Shown here: positions 1 to 8,066 of the stretch, in pieces | Layout of the letters: every line of letters starts with the position of its first letter | How positions within the stretch are numbered: position 1 is the stretch's first letter | NCBI GenBank assembly: GCA_002898375.1 | Contig: BEIN01000001.1 | Span: forward strand, 248,001-312,000 | Origin: a bacterium HR37 | GTDB taxonomy: Bacteria; Desulfobacterota_D; UBA1144; Nemesobacterales; CSP1-2 | Direction: 5' to 3' | DNA length: 64,000 nt | Notes under the pieces: generated by a model | The model's database searches: none | The model's input: only the letters and a program-made list of their open reading frames with translations | Told to the model about the DNA's origin: nothing | Program-made: the position numbers and the translations under genes

Positions 1-1
1 A

Positions 2-424
2 GAGCACTTCTCTAAGATGAGGGATGGTGCTATAGTGTGTAACTCAGGTCATTTTAACGTTGAGATTGATCTGGATGCACTTAGACGTATTGCAAAGAGT
101 AAAAGAGAGATAAGGCCATATGTTACCGAATACAAACTTAGAGATGGAAGAAGGATAAATGTGCTTGCAGATGGGAGGCTTGTAAACCTTGCATCTGCTG
201 AAGGACATCCATCAAGTGTAATGGATATGAGCTTTGCAAATCAGGCCCTTTGTGTTGAGTATCTTATAAAGAACAGAGGTAGATTTGAAAATCAGGTCTA
301 CAGGGTTCCTGAGAAGATAGATAGGGCAGTGGCTGAGATGAAGCTTAAATCCCTTGGGATAAAAATTGATAAGCTTACACCTGAGCAAAAAAGATATCTT
401 AGCTCCTGGGAGATTGGTACTTAG
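2..424 (+). CDS. ahcY: S-adenosylhomocysteine hydrolase, C-terminal part (partial)
   Basis: This is the 3' end of adenosylhomocysteinase, which splits S-adenosylhomocysteine into adenosine and homocysteine using bound NAD. The frame is open at the left edge and begins EHFSKM. The motif DGAIVCNSGHFNVEID matches the family's cofactor-domain end, and LADGRLVNLASAEGHPS is the highly conserved late signature. The protein stops at SSWEIGT and lacks the Lys/Tyr-ending extension of the long eukaryotic and proteobacterial forms. I therefore read it as the shorter form known from archaea and Thermotoga. It is the first visible gene of a plus-strand run. Its stop is followed at once by a second TAG and then the xerD start. 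Its product homocysteine is the substrate of the methionine synthases at 21943-27663. Confidence 0.93.
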   Translation, partial: EHFSKMRDGAIVCNSGHFNVEIDLDALRRIAKSKREIRPYVTEYKLRDGRRINVLADGRLVNLASAEGHPSSVMDMSFANQALCVEYLIKNRGRFENQVYRVPEKIDRAVAEMKLKSLGIKIDKLTPEQKRYLSSWEIGT

Positions 425-427
425 TAG

Positions 428-1321
428 ATGGGTATAGATACCCTTATTGATTCCTTTCTCTCTTATCTGGAAGTGGTAAAGGGACTTTCAAAGAACACGG
501 TAGAGTCTTACCAAAGGGATATCTCCAGGTTTGCAGGGTATCTTGAAGATAAGCAGATACACGATCTTAACTCCATTGATTACAGAACCGTTTTGGATTT
601 TCTATCATATCTAAGAACCAGAGGGCTTGGGGCACGTTCTTTAGCAAGAACCCTGGTATCTGTAAGACAGTTTTTTAAGTTTCTTCTGCTGGAAAAGATT
701 GTTTCTAAAGACCCTGTGTTTTTGATTCGCTCACCCAAAGTTCAAAAAAAGATCCCTGAGGTGCTCTCCATTGAGGAGGTTGATGTACTCCTTTCTGTAC
801 CTGATGAATCCACTGCTGAGGGTATAAGGGATAGGGCTATGCTTGAAGTTCTTTATGCAACTGGTATTAGGGTTTCTGAACTTGTTCTTTTAGAGCTAAA
901 CAGTATAAATCTTGAGCTAGGATATGTGGTTGTCTATGGTAAGGGGGGTAAAGAAAGGCTTGTTCCAATTGGTGAGAAGGCAAAGGAGAAGTTAAGACAA
1001 TACCTTGGTGCCTCAAGACCTCATCTCCTAAAGAATAAGACCTCATCTTATCTTTTTGTATCAAGACGTGGGAAGAGGCTAACACGCCAGGGCTTCTGGA
1101 AGATTCTAAAGGGATATGTGGTTAAGGCGGGTATCTCAAAGAATATAAGTCCCCATACATTACGTCACTCCTTTGCTACCCACCTGCTTCAGTGTGGTGC
1201 GGATCTCAGAACCATACAGCTTATGCTTGGGCATTCTGATATCTCAACAACACAGATATATACCCACATTGAAAGGGAAAGGCTAAAGGAAATTCATAAG
1301 AAGTTTCATCCAAGGTCATAG
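428..1321 (+). CDS. xerD: tyrosine recombinase XerC/XerD
   Basis: A site-specific tyrosine recombinase of 297 residues, the usual XerC/XerD length. These enzymes resolve chromosome dimers at dif. The N-terminal SAM-like core-binding domain covers about residues 5-90 (NTVESYQRD). The catalytic domain holds the expected residues: Arg in ATGIRVSEL (about 147), Lys in YGKGGKER (about 172), His-x-x-Arg in HTLRHSFATH (about 243-246), His in LGHSDISTT (about 269) and the nucleophile Tyr in QIYTHI (about 278). It lies 3 bases after ahcY and 10 bases before the M50 peptidase, so it is probably co-transcribed. XerC versus XerD cannot be settled from one copy. Housekeeping neighbours on both sides argue against a phage integrase. 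Confidence 0.9.
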   Translation: MGIDTLIDSFLSYLEVVKGLSKNTVESYQRDISRFAGYLEDKQIHDLNSIDYRTVLDFLSYLRTRGLGARSLARTLVSVRQFFKFLLLEKIVSKDPVFLIRSPKVQKKIPEVLSIEEVDVLLSVPDESTAEGIRDRAMLEVLYATGIRVSELVLLELNSINLELGYVVVYGKGGKERLVPIGEKAKEKLRQYLGASRPHLLKNKTSSYLFVSRRGKRLTRQGFWKILKGYVVKAGISKNISPHTLRHSFATHLLQCGADLRTIQLMLGHSDISTTQIYTHIERERLKEIHKKFHPRS

Positions 1322-1331
1322 GGAAGCGACT

Positions 1332-2006
1332 ATGGATTTTAATCTAAAACTGTTACTTATTCAGGTGCCGGTTATACTCTTTTCCCTTACGATACACGAG
1401 TTCTCTCATGCATGGGTTGCATATCTGTTGGGAGATGACACTGCTAAAAGACAGCGAAGGTTAACACTTAACCCACTTGTGCACCTGGATTTTGTTGGAA
1501 CTGTACTTATGTTTCTTGCTGGTTTTGGATGGGCAAAGCCTGTTCCGGTAAACTATCTTAATTTTAAAAACCCAAAGAGGGGATTGCTTCTTGTGGCCCT
1601 TGCAGGGCCTCTGTCGAATCTGCTAACTGCTCTTGTTGCTGGACTTATCTTAAGGATTCTTGTTCCCCTGGTAGTTGGTAGCTCAGTGATCCCTGGTGTG
1701 GTATCTGTATCTCTGGTAATGGTTATTCTTATGCTTCAATATGGAATTGCCCTTGCTGTGTTTAATATGATTCCACTGCCTCCTCTTGATGGGTCTAGAG
1801 TGCTCTATGGCTTGCTGCCTTCAAAACAGGCTGATTCCTATAGTCGTTTAGAACCTTATGGTGTTATGATCCTATTTGCCCTGTTTGTTTTTGGAGGCAA
1901 GCTCTTTTCCCATATTCTCTGGTATCCTGTCTCACTTCTTACGGTTTTGTTTTCAGGATATGATTACTTTCAGCTATCAAGTATAATTTACCATATTGCT
2001 TCTTGA
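1332..2006 (+). CDS. site-2-protease-family membrane metalloprotease (M50)
   Basis: A polytopic membrane protein of 224 residues from the M50 (site-2 protease, Rip/FtsH-independent) family. The zinc motif HExxH reads HEFSHAW at about residues 22-28, inside the first hydrophobic segment. The third ligand motif is NMIPLPPLDGSRVL at about residues 145-158, the conserved NxxPxPPLDG of this family. About five to six hydrophobic segments are visible and no PDZ domain is present, so this is the minimal bacterial form. The family cleaves substrates within the membrane; the substrate here is unknown. It sits between xerD and scpA, and a small M50 gene beside scpAB is a common bacterial arrangement. 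Confidence 0.88.
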   Translation: MDFNLKLLLIQVPVILFSLTIHEFSHAWVAYLLGDDTAKRQRRLTLNPLVHLDFVGTVLMFLAGFGWAKPVPVNYLNFKNPKRGLLLVALAGPLSNLLTALVAGLILRILVPLVVGSSVIPGVVSVSLVMVILMLQYGIALAVFNMIPLPPLDGSRVLYGLLPSKQADSYSRLEPYGVMILFALFVFGGKLFSHILWYPVSLLTVLFSGYDYFQLSSIIYHIAS

Positions 2007-2021
2007 GGCAGTTTTTAAAAG

Positions 2022-2789
2022 GTGTTGGATATAAAGGGTGGTTTTTCATCGGGTGAGCCTTGTCTGGTAAAGCTTGAGGTTTTTGAGGGACCTCTTGATC
2101 TTCTTTTGCACCTTATAAAGAAGAATGAGGTAAGTATTTATGACATACCTGTTTCTGTTATAACAGAACAGTATATTGAGTACCTTGAGTTGATGAAGGA
2201 GCTTAATCTTGAGATTGCAGGTGAGTACCTGGTAATGGCCGCAGAGCTTGGGCTGATAAAATCAAAAATGCTTCTTCCGAGGCAAGAGATAGAAGAACAA
2301 GTGGATGAATGTGGTGATCCCAGAGAAGAACTGGTTAGAAGACTTATAGAGTACAAAAGATATAAGGACGCTGCTTGTGAGCTCTTTGCCCGTGATATTC
2401 TTGGAAGAGATGTTTTCTCTAGAGATGGTCTTGATGAGGAGAATGAAAAGGATAAAAGCTCAAGACCCCTTAGAGTTGATCTTTGGTCTCTTGTAGAGGC
2501 ATTTAAAGACCTCTGTGAACGCAGAGGAGTTTATACTCTTAGGGAGAGTGAGTATATCTGGTTTGAAGAAGAGCTGGTAAGTGTTGAGGAAAAGATAGAC
2601 GAGATTATTGGGGTGCTCAGGGGAAGAAAAAGGCTTTTCTTTGAAGAGCTTTTTGAAGGTGTTGTTTCAAAGGTGCAGCTGATACTTACCTTTCTTGCCT
2701 TGTTGGAGGTTGTAAGAACAGGTTTTGTTGTTGTTTTCCAGAGCTTGCCATATGGTCCGATAGAGCTACGTTATTTGGGGGAGGGGTAG
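2022..2789 (+). CDS. scpA: segregation and condensation protein A
   Basis: ScpA is the kleisin subunit that bridges SMC heads and works with ScpB in chromosome compaction and segregation. The protein is 255 residues, near the family norm. The N-terminal SMC-binding part reads FEGPLDLLLHLIKKNEVSIYDIP with EYLVMAAELGLIKSKMLLP after it, both hallmark segments. The middle is charged and linker-like. The C-terminal winged-helix part holds FEELFEG..., then LTFLALLEVVR. The start is GTG at 2022, with GAGGCAG about 11 bases upstream. The stop lies two bases before scpB, so the two are translationally close. No smc gene is in view. Confidence 0.93.
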   Translation: MLDIKGGFSSGEPCLVKLEVFEGPLDLLLHLIKKNEVSIYDIPVSVITEQYIEYLELMKELNLEIAGEYLVMAAELGLIKSKMLLPRQEIEEQVDECGDPREELVRRLIEYKRYKDAACELFARDILGRDVFSRDGLDEENEKDKSSRPLRVDLWSLVEAFKDLCERRGVYTLRESEYIWFEEELVSVEEKIDEIIGVLRGRKRLFFEELFEGVVSKVQLILTFLALLEVVRTGFVVVFQSLPYGPIELRYLGEG

Positions 2790-2791
2790 AA

Positions 2792-3343
2792 GTGGAACGT
2801 GGTTTTCTAAAAAAGGCTATTGAAAGTATCTTATTTGTTTCTCAAAAACCTGTTAGCCTTAGGGATCTTCATAAGGTGTTTTCTGATGTGGATTTAGAAG
2901 AGATTGCTAGTTGCCTGGAGGAGCTTGTTAGAGAGTGGCGGGATCTTGGTCGAGGCTTTTCAATCTATGAAGTTGGGGGTGGATATCAGTTTCGCACCTG
3001 TCCTTCATACAGTGATTTTATAGCGCGGTTTAAGGAAATAAAGCCTTTTAAGCTGAGCCGTGCTGCTCTTGAGGTTCTTGCTATAGTTGCCTACAGGCAA
3101 CCGATTACCAGATTGGAGATTGACTATATAAGGGGGGTTGACTCCTCAGGTGTTATCGGGGTGTTACTTGATAAAAGGCTTATTGAGATAAAGGGAAGGA
3201 AGGAGGTAGTTGGTAGGCCGTTTCTGTATGGAACTACTCAGGAATTTTTAGAGGTCTTTGGGTTGAGAAGCCTAGAGGATCTCCCTACTCTGAAGGAGAT
3301 TGAGGAAATTGATAAGGAGTTAAAATTGATTTCTGGAGACTAA
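2792..3343 (+). CDS. scpB: segregation and condensation protein B
   Basis: ScpB dimers bind the ScpA kleisin and control SMC ATPase activity. The protein is 183 residues with two winged-helix domains. Diagnostic segments are AIESILFVSQKPVSLRDL at the N-terminus and LEVLAIVAYRQPITRLEIDYIRGVDSSGV in the centre. The late segment GRPFLYGTT is also typical. The start is GTG at 2792, and GGGGGAGG just upstream serves as ribosome binding site inside the end of scpA. The last 24 bases overlap the 3' end of ybeY on the opposite strand, so there is no room for a terminator between the two genes. Confidence 0.93.
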   Translation: MERGFLKKAIESILFVSQKPVSLRDLHKVFSDVDLEEIASCLEELVREWRDLGRGFSIYEVGGGYQFRTCPSYSDFIARFKEIKPFKLSRAALEVLAIVAYRQPITRLEIDYIRGVDSSGVIGVLLDKRLIEIKGRKEVVGRPFLYGTTQEFLEVFGLRSLEDLPTLKEIEEIDKELKLISGD

Positions 3344-3790
3344 GCTACTTAGGATTTCATCTTCTTTTGCTTTCATCCTCTTTGCATCTCTTTTCTTTTT
3401 GTGATCGTAGCCAAGAAGGTGTAGGATGCCATGTGTTATGAGCCTGTCAATCTCTCTGTTTATATCTACGCCGTATCGCATTGCGTTTCTTTTAGCGGCA
3501 TCTATTGATATTACTATATCTCCTAATAAGATTATATTTTTGTTTTGAGGAGCTAATGCAATAGCGGAATCCAATTTCCCCTGGGGGAAAGAAAGAACAT
3601 CGGTTGTTCTGTTAATCCCCCTATAGGTTGAGTTTAGCTCTCTCATGAAGTGATCGTCAGTAAAGGTTATGCAAACTTCTGTGTTCCTGGGTAGCTTAAG
3701 CCTTTTTAAGATATAATTAATTTTCTTTTTTAAGTTCTTGATTTGAGCCTTACTAAAGAAGTTAACCGTATCAACTACATCTATCTGCAT
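3320..3790 (-). CDS. ybeY: endoribonuclease YbeY (rRNA maturation factor)
   Basis: YbeY is a zinc-dependent RNase needed for 16S rRNA 3'-end maturation and ribosome quality control. The protein is 156 residues. The UPF0054 zinc motif HGxxHxxGYDH is complete (HGILHLLGYDH, about residues 114-124). Upstream, TTDVLSFP is the other family signature. It ends SSLVSRNQF. It is convergent with scpB and their coding ends overlap by 24 bases. The start at 3790 faces the QueG-like gene across a 96-base divergent promoter region. Its usual neighbours phoH and era are absent here. Confidence 0.93.
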   Translation of the reverse strand: MQIDVVDTVNFFSKAQIKNLKKKINYILKRLKLPRNTEVCITFTDDHFMRELNSTYRGINRTTDVLSFPQGKLDSAIALAPQNKNIILLGDIVISIDAAKRNAMRYGVDINREIDRLITHGILHLLGYDHKKKRDAKRMKAKEDEILSSLVSRNQF

Positions 3791-3805
3791 TTTATATCTT
3801 TTATT

Positions 3806-3859
3806 TATAATGGTGTATTTGATTCCAATTGCAATAGCGGAATTTTATATTCCATTATA
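3806..3859. promoter_or_regulatory. divergent promoter region with long dyad
   Basis: TATAATGG at 3806-3813 and its exact reverse complement CCATTATA at 3852-3859 frame the space between ybeY and the QueG-like gene. Each arm supplies a TATAAT -10 box on its own strand. A nested pair ATTCC/GGAAT (3822-3826 and 3839-3843) adds inner symmetry. The -35 boxes are not convincing. Promoter use is an inference. Confidence 0.4.
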
Positions 3860-3886
3860 CACAAACATCAGATAAAATTCTACAGG

Positions 3887-4633
3887 ATGATCGATATATC
3901 TTCCACCTACGAAAAGCTTAAAACCCTACTAAAGGAGGAGGGTTTTAACCTGATTTGCCGTATCAATGTAGAGGAGTATGATAAGGAAACCCCATCAACA
4001 AGACGTATAAGCAACATACTTCCGGAAGCAAAATCAGCCATCATAGTTGCCTTTGCAGGAAAAGGGTTCTGGGAAAAGCTAAAAAGATTCTTAGAGGAAA
4101 ACCCCAGGTTTGCCAGATCAACAGAGAACTGGATAGATGAGTACACGGTTTTAAAAATTACCGAGGTAACAGCTATTTTAAAGCCAAGGGTAAGCAAATG
4201 CAAAGTGGTTTTCCCCTTTTCCCAGCCGGGATTAAACCTTGATTTTATGAAGCTAGGAGAGCTAGGAGGAATAGGAACCAAGAGCCTCCTTGGCATCTTA
4301 ATACATCCTACCTATGGTTCTTGGATTTCCATAAGGGGGGCTATATTAACAGATGCTGAATTTAACTCATATGATGGCCCACTTGCCAACTTTACCCCCT
4401 GTAAAGAGTGCCAAAAACCCTGTATCAATGCCTGTCCTGCTAAAGCCATTTCCCTAAATGGATGGAACTACAAGGCATGCTTACATTTTAGGCTAAGTAC
4501 CGATATCTGTTCTTCAAACTGCATATCCAGAAGGGCCTGTCCCTATGGCATGGAGCACCAGTACTCGGAAGAACAACTTGCCCATCACCAAAGAGCAGTC
4601 TTAAAGGATGTAAAAAAATACTGGTGTGATTAG
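3887..4633 (+). CDS. short epoxyqueuosine reductase-like iron-sulfur protein
   Basis: A 248-residue protein related to QueG, the cobalamin and 4Fe-4S enzyme that reduces epoxyqueuosine in tRNA. GGIGTKSLLGILIHPTYGSW at about residues 125-144 corresponds to the QueG segment before the ferredoxin-like domain. The first cluster motif is CKECQKPCINACP (about residues 179-191). A second Cys group follows: CLHF, then CSSNCISRRACP. QueG proper is about 340-380 residues and carries HEAT repeats, which are missing here. I chose ATG 3887; the open frame runs back to 3743 but would cover the divergent promoter and part of ybeY. The substrate is uncertain and a role outside queuosine synthesis is possible. 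Confidence 0.6.
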   Translation: MIDISSTYEKLKTLLKEEGFNLICRINVEEYDKETPSTRRISNILPEAKSAIIVAFAGKGFWEKLKRFLEENPRFARSTENWIDEYTVLKITEVTAILKPRVSKCKVVFPFSQPGLNLDFMKLGELGGIGTKSLLGILIHPTYGSWISIRGAILTDAEFNSYDGPLANFTPCKECQKPCINACPAKAISLNGWNYKACLHFRLSTDICSSNCISRRACPYGMEHQYSEEQLAHHQRAVLKDVKKYWCD

Positions 4634-4676
4634 GTATACTTTAATTAACACTAACCCTTAAATAAATTTAAAACAC

Positions 4677-6041
4677 ATGGAACATACCAAAGCCATATCG
4701 TATCCCAGTTCAAGGAGAAAGCCTGTTGTCGCAATTGTTGGAAGGCCAAACGTGGGAAAATCTACTCTTTTTAACAGAATAGTGGGATGGCAGAAGTCAA
4801 TTGTTGAAGACATACCAGGGGTAACAAGGGATAGGATTTATGCAGATGTAGAATGGCATGGTATACGATTTTCCCTTATAGATACAGGTGGATATGAGCC
4901 AACCTCCGAGGACATTCACTTCTCCCTTATAAAATCGCAGGTTGAGAAAGCAATTGAAGAAGCTGACCTTATCCTCCTTATTCTTGACGGGAAAACAGGC
5001 ATTATGCCTCAGGATTACGATATCATAAAAATACTTAGAAAAACAGCAAAACCAGTCCTGTATGTGGTAAACAAGATAGATCATGAAAATCATGAAAGCC
5101 GCGCACTGGATTTTCACGCACTTGGTATAGCTGATCTAATAACAGTATCTGCAACACAGGGAAGAAGGATAAACGAATTGCTAGATGCTATTGTGGAAAA
5201 CCTTCCCGAACCCAAGCCAGACCACATAAAAGAAGAGCAAACTGATGAGATAAGGGTGGCCATAATAGGAAAACCAAACGTTGGTAAATCCACCCTAATT
5301 AACACTATCCTTGGTCAGGAAAGGCTAATTACAAGCCCAATACCCGGAACAACAAGGGATGCAGTAGATATAGCTGTAGAGGTAAATCACAAAAGATATG
5401 TCTTTATAGATACCGCAGGTATAAGGAGAAAATCAAGGATCAAACTTCCTCTGGAAAGATACAGTGTATCAAGAGCTATTAGATCCATTGAGAAAGCAGA
5501 CATTGTACTGCTTATGAACGACAGCCAGGAAGGACCAACCCATCAGGATGCCCGTCTGGCAGAGCTTATAAGAAAACGAGGAAAGGGTTGTATTGTTATT
5601 TTAAACAAATGGGATCTTGCTCCAAAGCACATAGGAGATATACCCAGCACAGACATCGAAGAAATGGTAAGAGACAGATTAAAAGCCATAGATTTTGCCC
5701 CTGTGCTACGCATCTCTGCACTAAAAGGGCAAGGAGTAGATAGGATCTTTGATACAATAGATAGGGTATATGCAAACTTCACAAAAAGAATTCCAACAAA
5801 ATCGCTAAACAGGTTTCTTAAACGGATTCTAGAGACAAATCCTCCTCCGGTTTACAGAGGTAAGGAGATAAAGTTTTACTATATATCCCAACCGATGACA
5901 AAACCGCCAACCTTTGTGGTGTTTACAAACTCTATAAAAGGTATACCTGAAAGCTACAAGAGGTTTCTGGAGAACAGACTGCGGGAAGAATACAAACTAG
6001 AAGGAACACCTATAAGGTTCATATTTAGAGCCAGGAAATAA
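4677..6041 (+). CDS. der: ribosome biogenesis GTPase Der (EngA)
   Basis: Der is an essential GTPase with two G domains that acts in 50S subunit assembly. The first P-loop, GRPNVGKST, is at residues 22-30, followed by DTGG and NKID. The second P-loop, GKPNVGKST, is near residue 200, followed by DTAGIRRK and NKWDL. The C-terminal KH-like domain occupies roughly residues 370-454 and ends in the basic tail FRARK. The length of 454 matches the family. No clear Shine-Dalgarno site precedes the ATG at 4677. The 43-base gap after the QueG-like gene is AT-rich. The 3' end faces the glycosyltransferase 9 bases away with no hairpin between. Confidence 0.95.
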   Translation: MEHTKAISYPSSRRKPVVAIVGRPNVGKSTLFNRIVGWQKSIVEDIPGVTRDRIYADVEWHGIRFSLIDTGGYEPTSEDIHFSLIKSQVEKAIEEADLILLILDGKTGIMPQDYDIIKILRKTAKPVLYVVNKIDHENHESRALDFHALGIADLITVSATQGRRINELLDAIVENLPEPKPDHIKEEQTDEIRVAIIGKPNVGKSTLINTILGQERLITSPIPGTTRDAVDIAVEVNHKRYVFIDTAGIRRKSRIKLPLERYSVSRAIRSIEKADIVLLMNDSQEGPTHQDARLAELIRKRGKGCIVILNKWDLAPKHIGDIPSTDIEEMVRDRLKAIDFAPVLRISALKGQGVDRIFDTIDRVYANFTKRIPTKSLNRFLKRILETNPPPVYRGKEIKFYYISQPMTKPPTFVVFTNSIKGIPESYKRFLENRLREEYKLEGTPIRFIFRARK

Positions 6042-6050
6042 AACCTAGCT

Positions 6051-7295
6051 CTACTCCTCATCAACCCCCAGTATGATCTTCTCAATTTCCCTTGTTAGCT
6101 CCCTTGCGGAAAACATACCCTTAACCCTTTCTCTTCCAGCCTTTCCCATAGAAGATCTCAGGAACCTATCCTGGATAAGCTTTAGCATTGCAAAAGCCAT
6201 CTGGTCCACACTACCCGGGTCACTTAGAATTCCTGTCACCCCATCCTCTACTGCCTCAACAATTCCACCTACCCTAAACCCAACCACAGGAAGGGAAAAA
6301 GCCATAGCCTCTATTACTGATCTCGGGAAGGGATCCGGATAGTTAGAGGTTATAACAAAGATGTCAAAGTCCTTAAGGTAAGGCCTTACATCCCTTCTAT
6401 AACCCGTAAAGATAAATACATCCTCTAAATTGAGTTTCTTAACCAATTCCCTAAGATACCCAAGGTGATTGTTACCAAAGAAATAGGGGGTATCACCAAC
6501 AACAACGAATCTAATCCTAGATTTATCTTTACCCAGATGATTGCATACCACACCTGCTGCCCTTACAAGATACTCATAACCCTTTCTGGGAACCACCCTT
6601 CCCACACTACCCAGAATAATAGTCCCCTCAGGTACCTTATACTCTTTCCTTAAGACCCCCTCTACCTTATCAGGGTTAAAATCCTCAGCATCTATGCCGT
6701 TATAAATAACAACCAATTTATCCCTGCTGTAGTAAAACTGTTTTGCCGTAGCATGTGAAACACAAATCACCTTTTTTACCACCGGTAGAGAAGAAAGCAG
6801 GTTTATGGTAAATCTAAGAATCCTTGTCTGCTGGATATTTCTTACATGCCATATAACAGGGCAGTAGTTTACAAAACCAATTATAGCTCCTACAATCTTT
6901 GCCAGGGTTCCATTAGAGTATATGAGGTCTATTCTTTTCCCCCTGATCAGAAAGGGAGACATAATTACAAACAAGACAAGATCAAACACATTTAGCAAAA
7001 CCGAGGTAATCTTTAAGATCCTGTAAAACACACTGGGGAATTTACCTTCATGTGCTACATTGAGAGTATTAAATCTCGGCCTTAGTATATTGTCCGGAAA
7101 TTTTCTTTCAACGATTATTCTATCACCAAGCCCTTCGTTGCTGATCATATCGGTAAAAACATCTTTACGTGGGACCAAAACGTAGGGATCAATTCTGGAT
7201 TTATCCAGGTACTTGAGGATATAAAATAAGCTTCTACCAGGCCCCCCATCCCTTACAGAATGGTTTATAAAAAGGACTCTTGCTTTTGATCTCAT
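6051..7295 (-). CDS. glycosyltransferase family 4 protein
   Basis: A retaining GT-B-fold glycosyltransferase of about 414 residues. The N-terminal acceptor domain begins VLFINHSVRDGGPGRSL, a glycine-rich start usual for GT4. The C-terminal donor domain contains ILGSVGRVVPRKGYEYLVRA and then the E-x7-E region PRSVIEAMAFSLPVVG...GGIVEAVEDG. Donor sugar and acceptor cannot be read from sequence. A hydrophobic stretch at about residues 85-115 may be a membrane-associating segment. The start is ATG 7295; a TTG six bases earlier is less likely. No other envelope-sugar gene is adjacent, so pathway context is lacking. Protein O- or lipid-linked glycan synthesis is possible. Confidence 0.82.
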   Translation of the reverse strand: MRSKARVLFINHSVRDGGPGRSLFYILKYLDKSRIDPYVLVPRKDVFTDMISNEGLGDRIIVERKFPDNILRPRFNTLNVAHEGKFPSVFYRILKITSVLLNVFDLVLFVIMSPFLIRGKRIDLIYSNGTLAKIVGAIIGFVNYCPVIWHVRNIQQTRILRFTINLLSSLPVVKKVICVSHATAKQFYYSRDKLVVIYNGIDAEDFNPDKVEGVLRKEYKVPEGTIILGSVGRVVPRKGYEYLVRAAGVVCNHLGKDKSRIRFVVVGDTPYFFGNNHLGYLRELVKKLNLEDVFIFTGYRRDVRPYLKDFDIFVITSNYPDPFPRSVIEAMAFSLPVVGFRVGGIVEAVEDGVTGILSDPGSVDQMAFAMLKLIQDRFLRSSMGKAGRERVKGMFSARELTREIEKIILGVDEE

Positions 7296-7314
7296 TATCA
7301 AGGTCTTCTTACCA

Positions 7315-7330
7315 TAGGCTTTTAAGCCTA
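7315..7330. repeat. 16-base palindrome in glycosyltransferase leader
   Basis: TAGGCTTTTAAGCCTA is an inverted repeat (6-base arms, 4-base centre) lying 20 bases upstream of the glycosyltransferase start. It could be an operator or a leader hairpin. It is not followed by a T-run in either direction. Confidence 0.35.
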
Positions 7331-7425
7331 GTAATTTACCATAATGTAGAGGAAACAGCTAATGAAAAAAAAGAGTAAGCGTGTATAATTACTCTCATCA
7401 AGCAATCCCTCCGGAGGAACACCAC

Positions 7426-8064
7426 ATGAGAAATAACCTCATCTTTACATTAATCGTTTTACTTGCCTTTTTTGTATCAGGAGGTTGTGAGGTAGATTTT
7501 GGGAGCACAAACAACAACGGCAACAGTGGGGAAAATAATGAATCAATACTTAGAGGAACAATAACAAGCATTGTGCCTGATAGAGACCTAAGCGGAATAA
7601 CAGTCCAGATTGAGGATATGGAGACGGGAAACATTTTTTCCGACACAACAGATAGTTCGGGCTTTTTCCAAATTGAGGGAAGCTTTCACGGAACACTGCT
7701 AAGGTTAGAGTTTCTTGACGAAAGCTCCTCACAAATAGCAATTACAAGTGTAACCGTATTTCCAGGAGCAGAAGTTGACCTTGGAAGCATATCTATCAGC
7801 AACGGAATAGTAAATATCGAAGGAGACATAGTCGTTGTCTTTGAAGGAGATGTCATAGAGAATAACTGCTCTGGAGGAACGGGGACTATAGAGGTTGAAA
7901 CTGACAGCACCGAGGTAATAGTTCAGGTCCTTTCTTCAACTGATATAACCAGAGACAGTGATGAACTTGCATGTGAAGACATTCTTATAGGTAACGAAGT
8001 TGAAATAAGAGGTACTCTTCTTCCCGGGGATACCGTTCAGGCAGACAGCATAGAGATAAAATAA
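7426..8064 (+). CDS. putative lipoprotein with C-terminal DUF5666-like segment
   Basis: A predicted exported lipoprotein of 212 residues. The N-terminal hydrophobic stretch LIFTLIVLLAFFV is followed by SGGC, a weak lipobox with a Cys at about residue 22. A Ser/Asn/Gly-rich linker follows. The middle part (about residues 40-120) is beta-rich and resembles carboxypeptidase regulatory-like modules. The last 90 residues, ending in LLPGDTVQADSIEIK, resemble the DUF5666 beta repeat. I set the start at ATG 7426 because GGAGGA sits 7 bases upstream at 7413-7418; the open frame runs back to 7381. Its function is unknown. A TATAAT at 7384-7389 could be its -10 box, but no good -35 is visible. Confidence 0.7.
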   Translation: MRNNLIFTLIVLLAFFVSGGCEVDFGSTNNNGNSGENNESILRGTITSIVPDRDLSGITVQIEDMETGNIFSDTTDSSGFFQIEGSFHGTLLRLEFLDESSSQIAITSVTVFPGAEVDLGSISISNGIVNIEGDIVVVFEGDVIENNCSGGTGTIEVETDSTEVIVQVLSSTDITRDSDELACEDILIGNEVEIRGTLLPGDTVQADSIEIK

Positions 8065-8066
8065 TA

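Noticed and set aside
428-1321. Tyrosine recombinase as marker of an integrated element
   Set aside because: It is embedded in a housekeeping run (ahcY, M50 peptidase, scpAB) with no attachment repeats, tRNA or phage genes nearby; XerC/D is the better reading.
3743-3886. N-terminal extension of the QueG-like protein from TTG 3743
   Set aside because: The extension overlaps ybeY and the divergent promoter, is not QueG-like, and ATG 3887 begins the recognisable homology.
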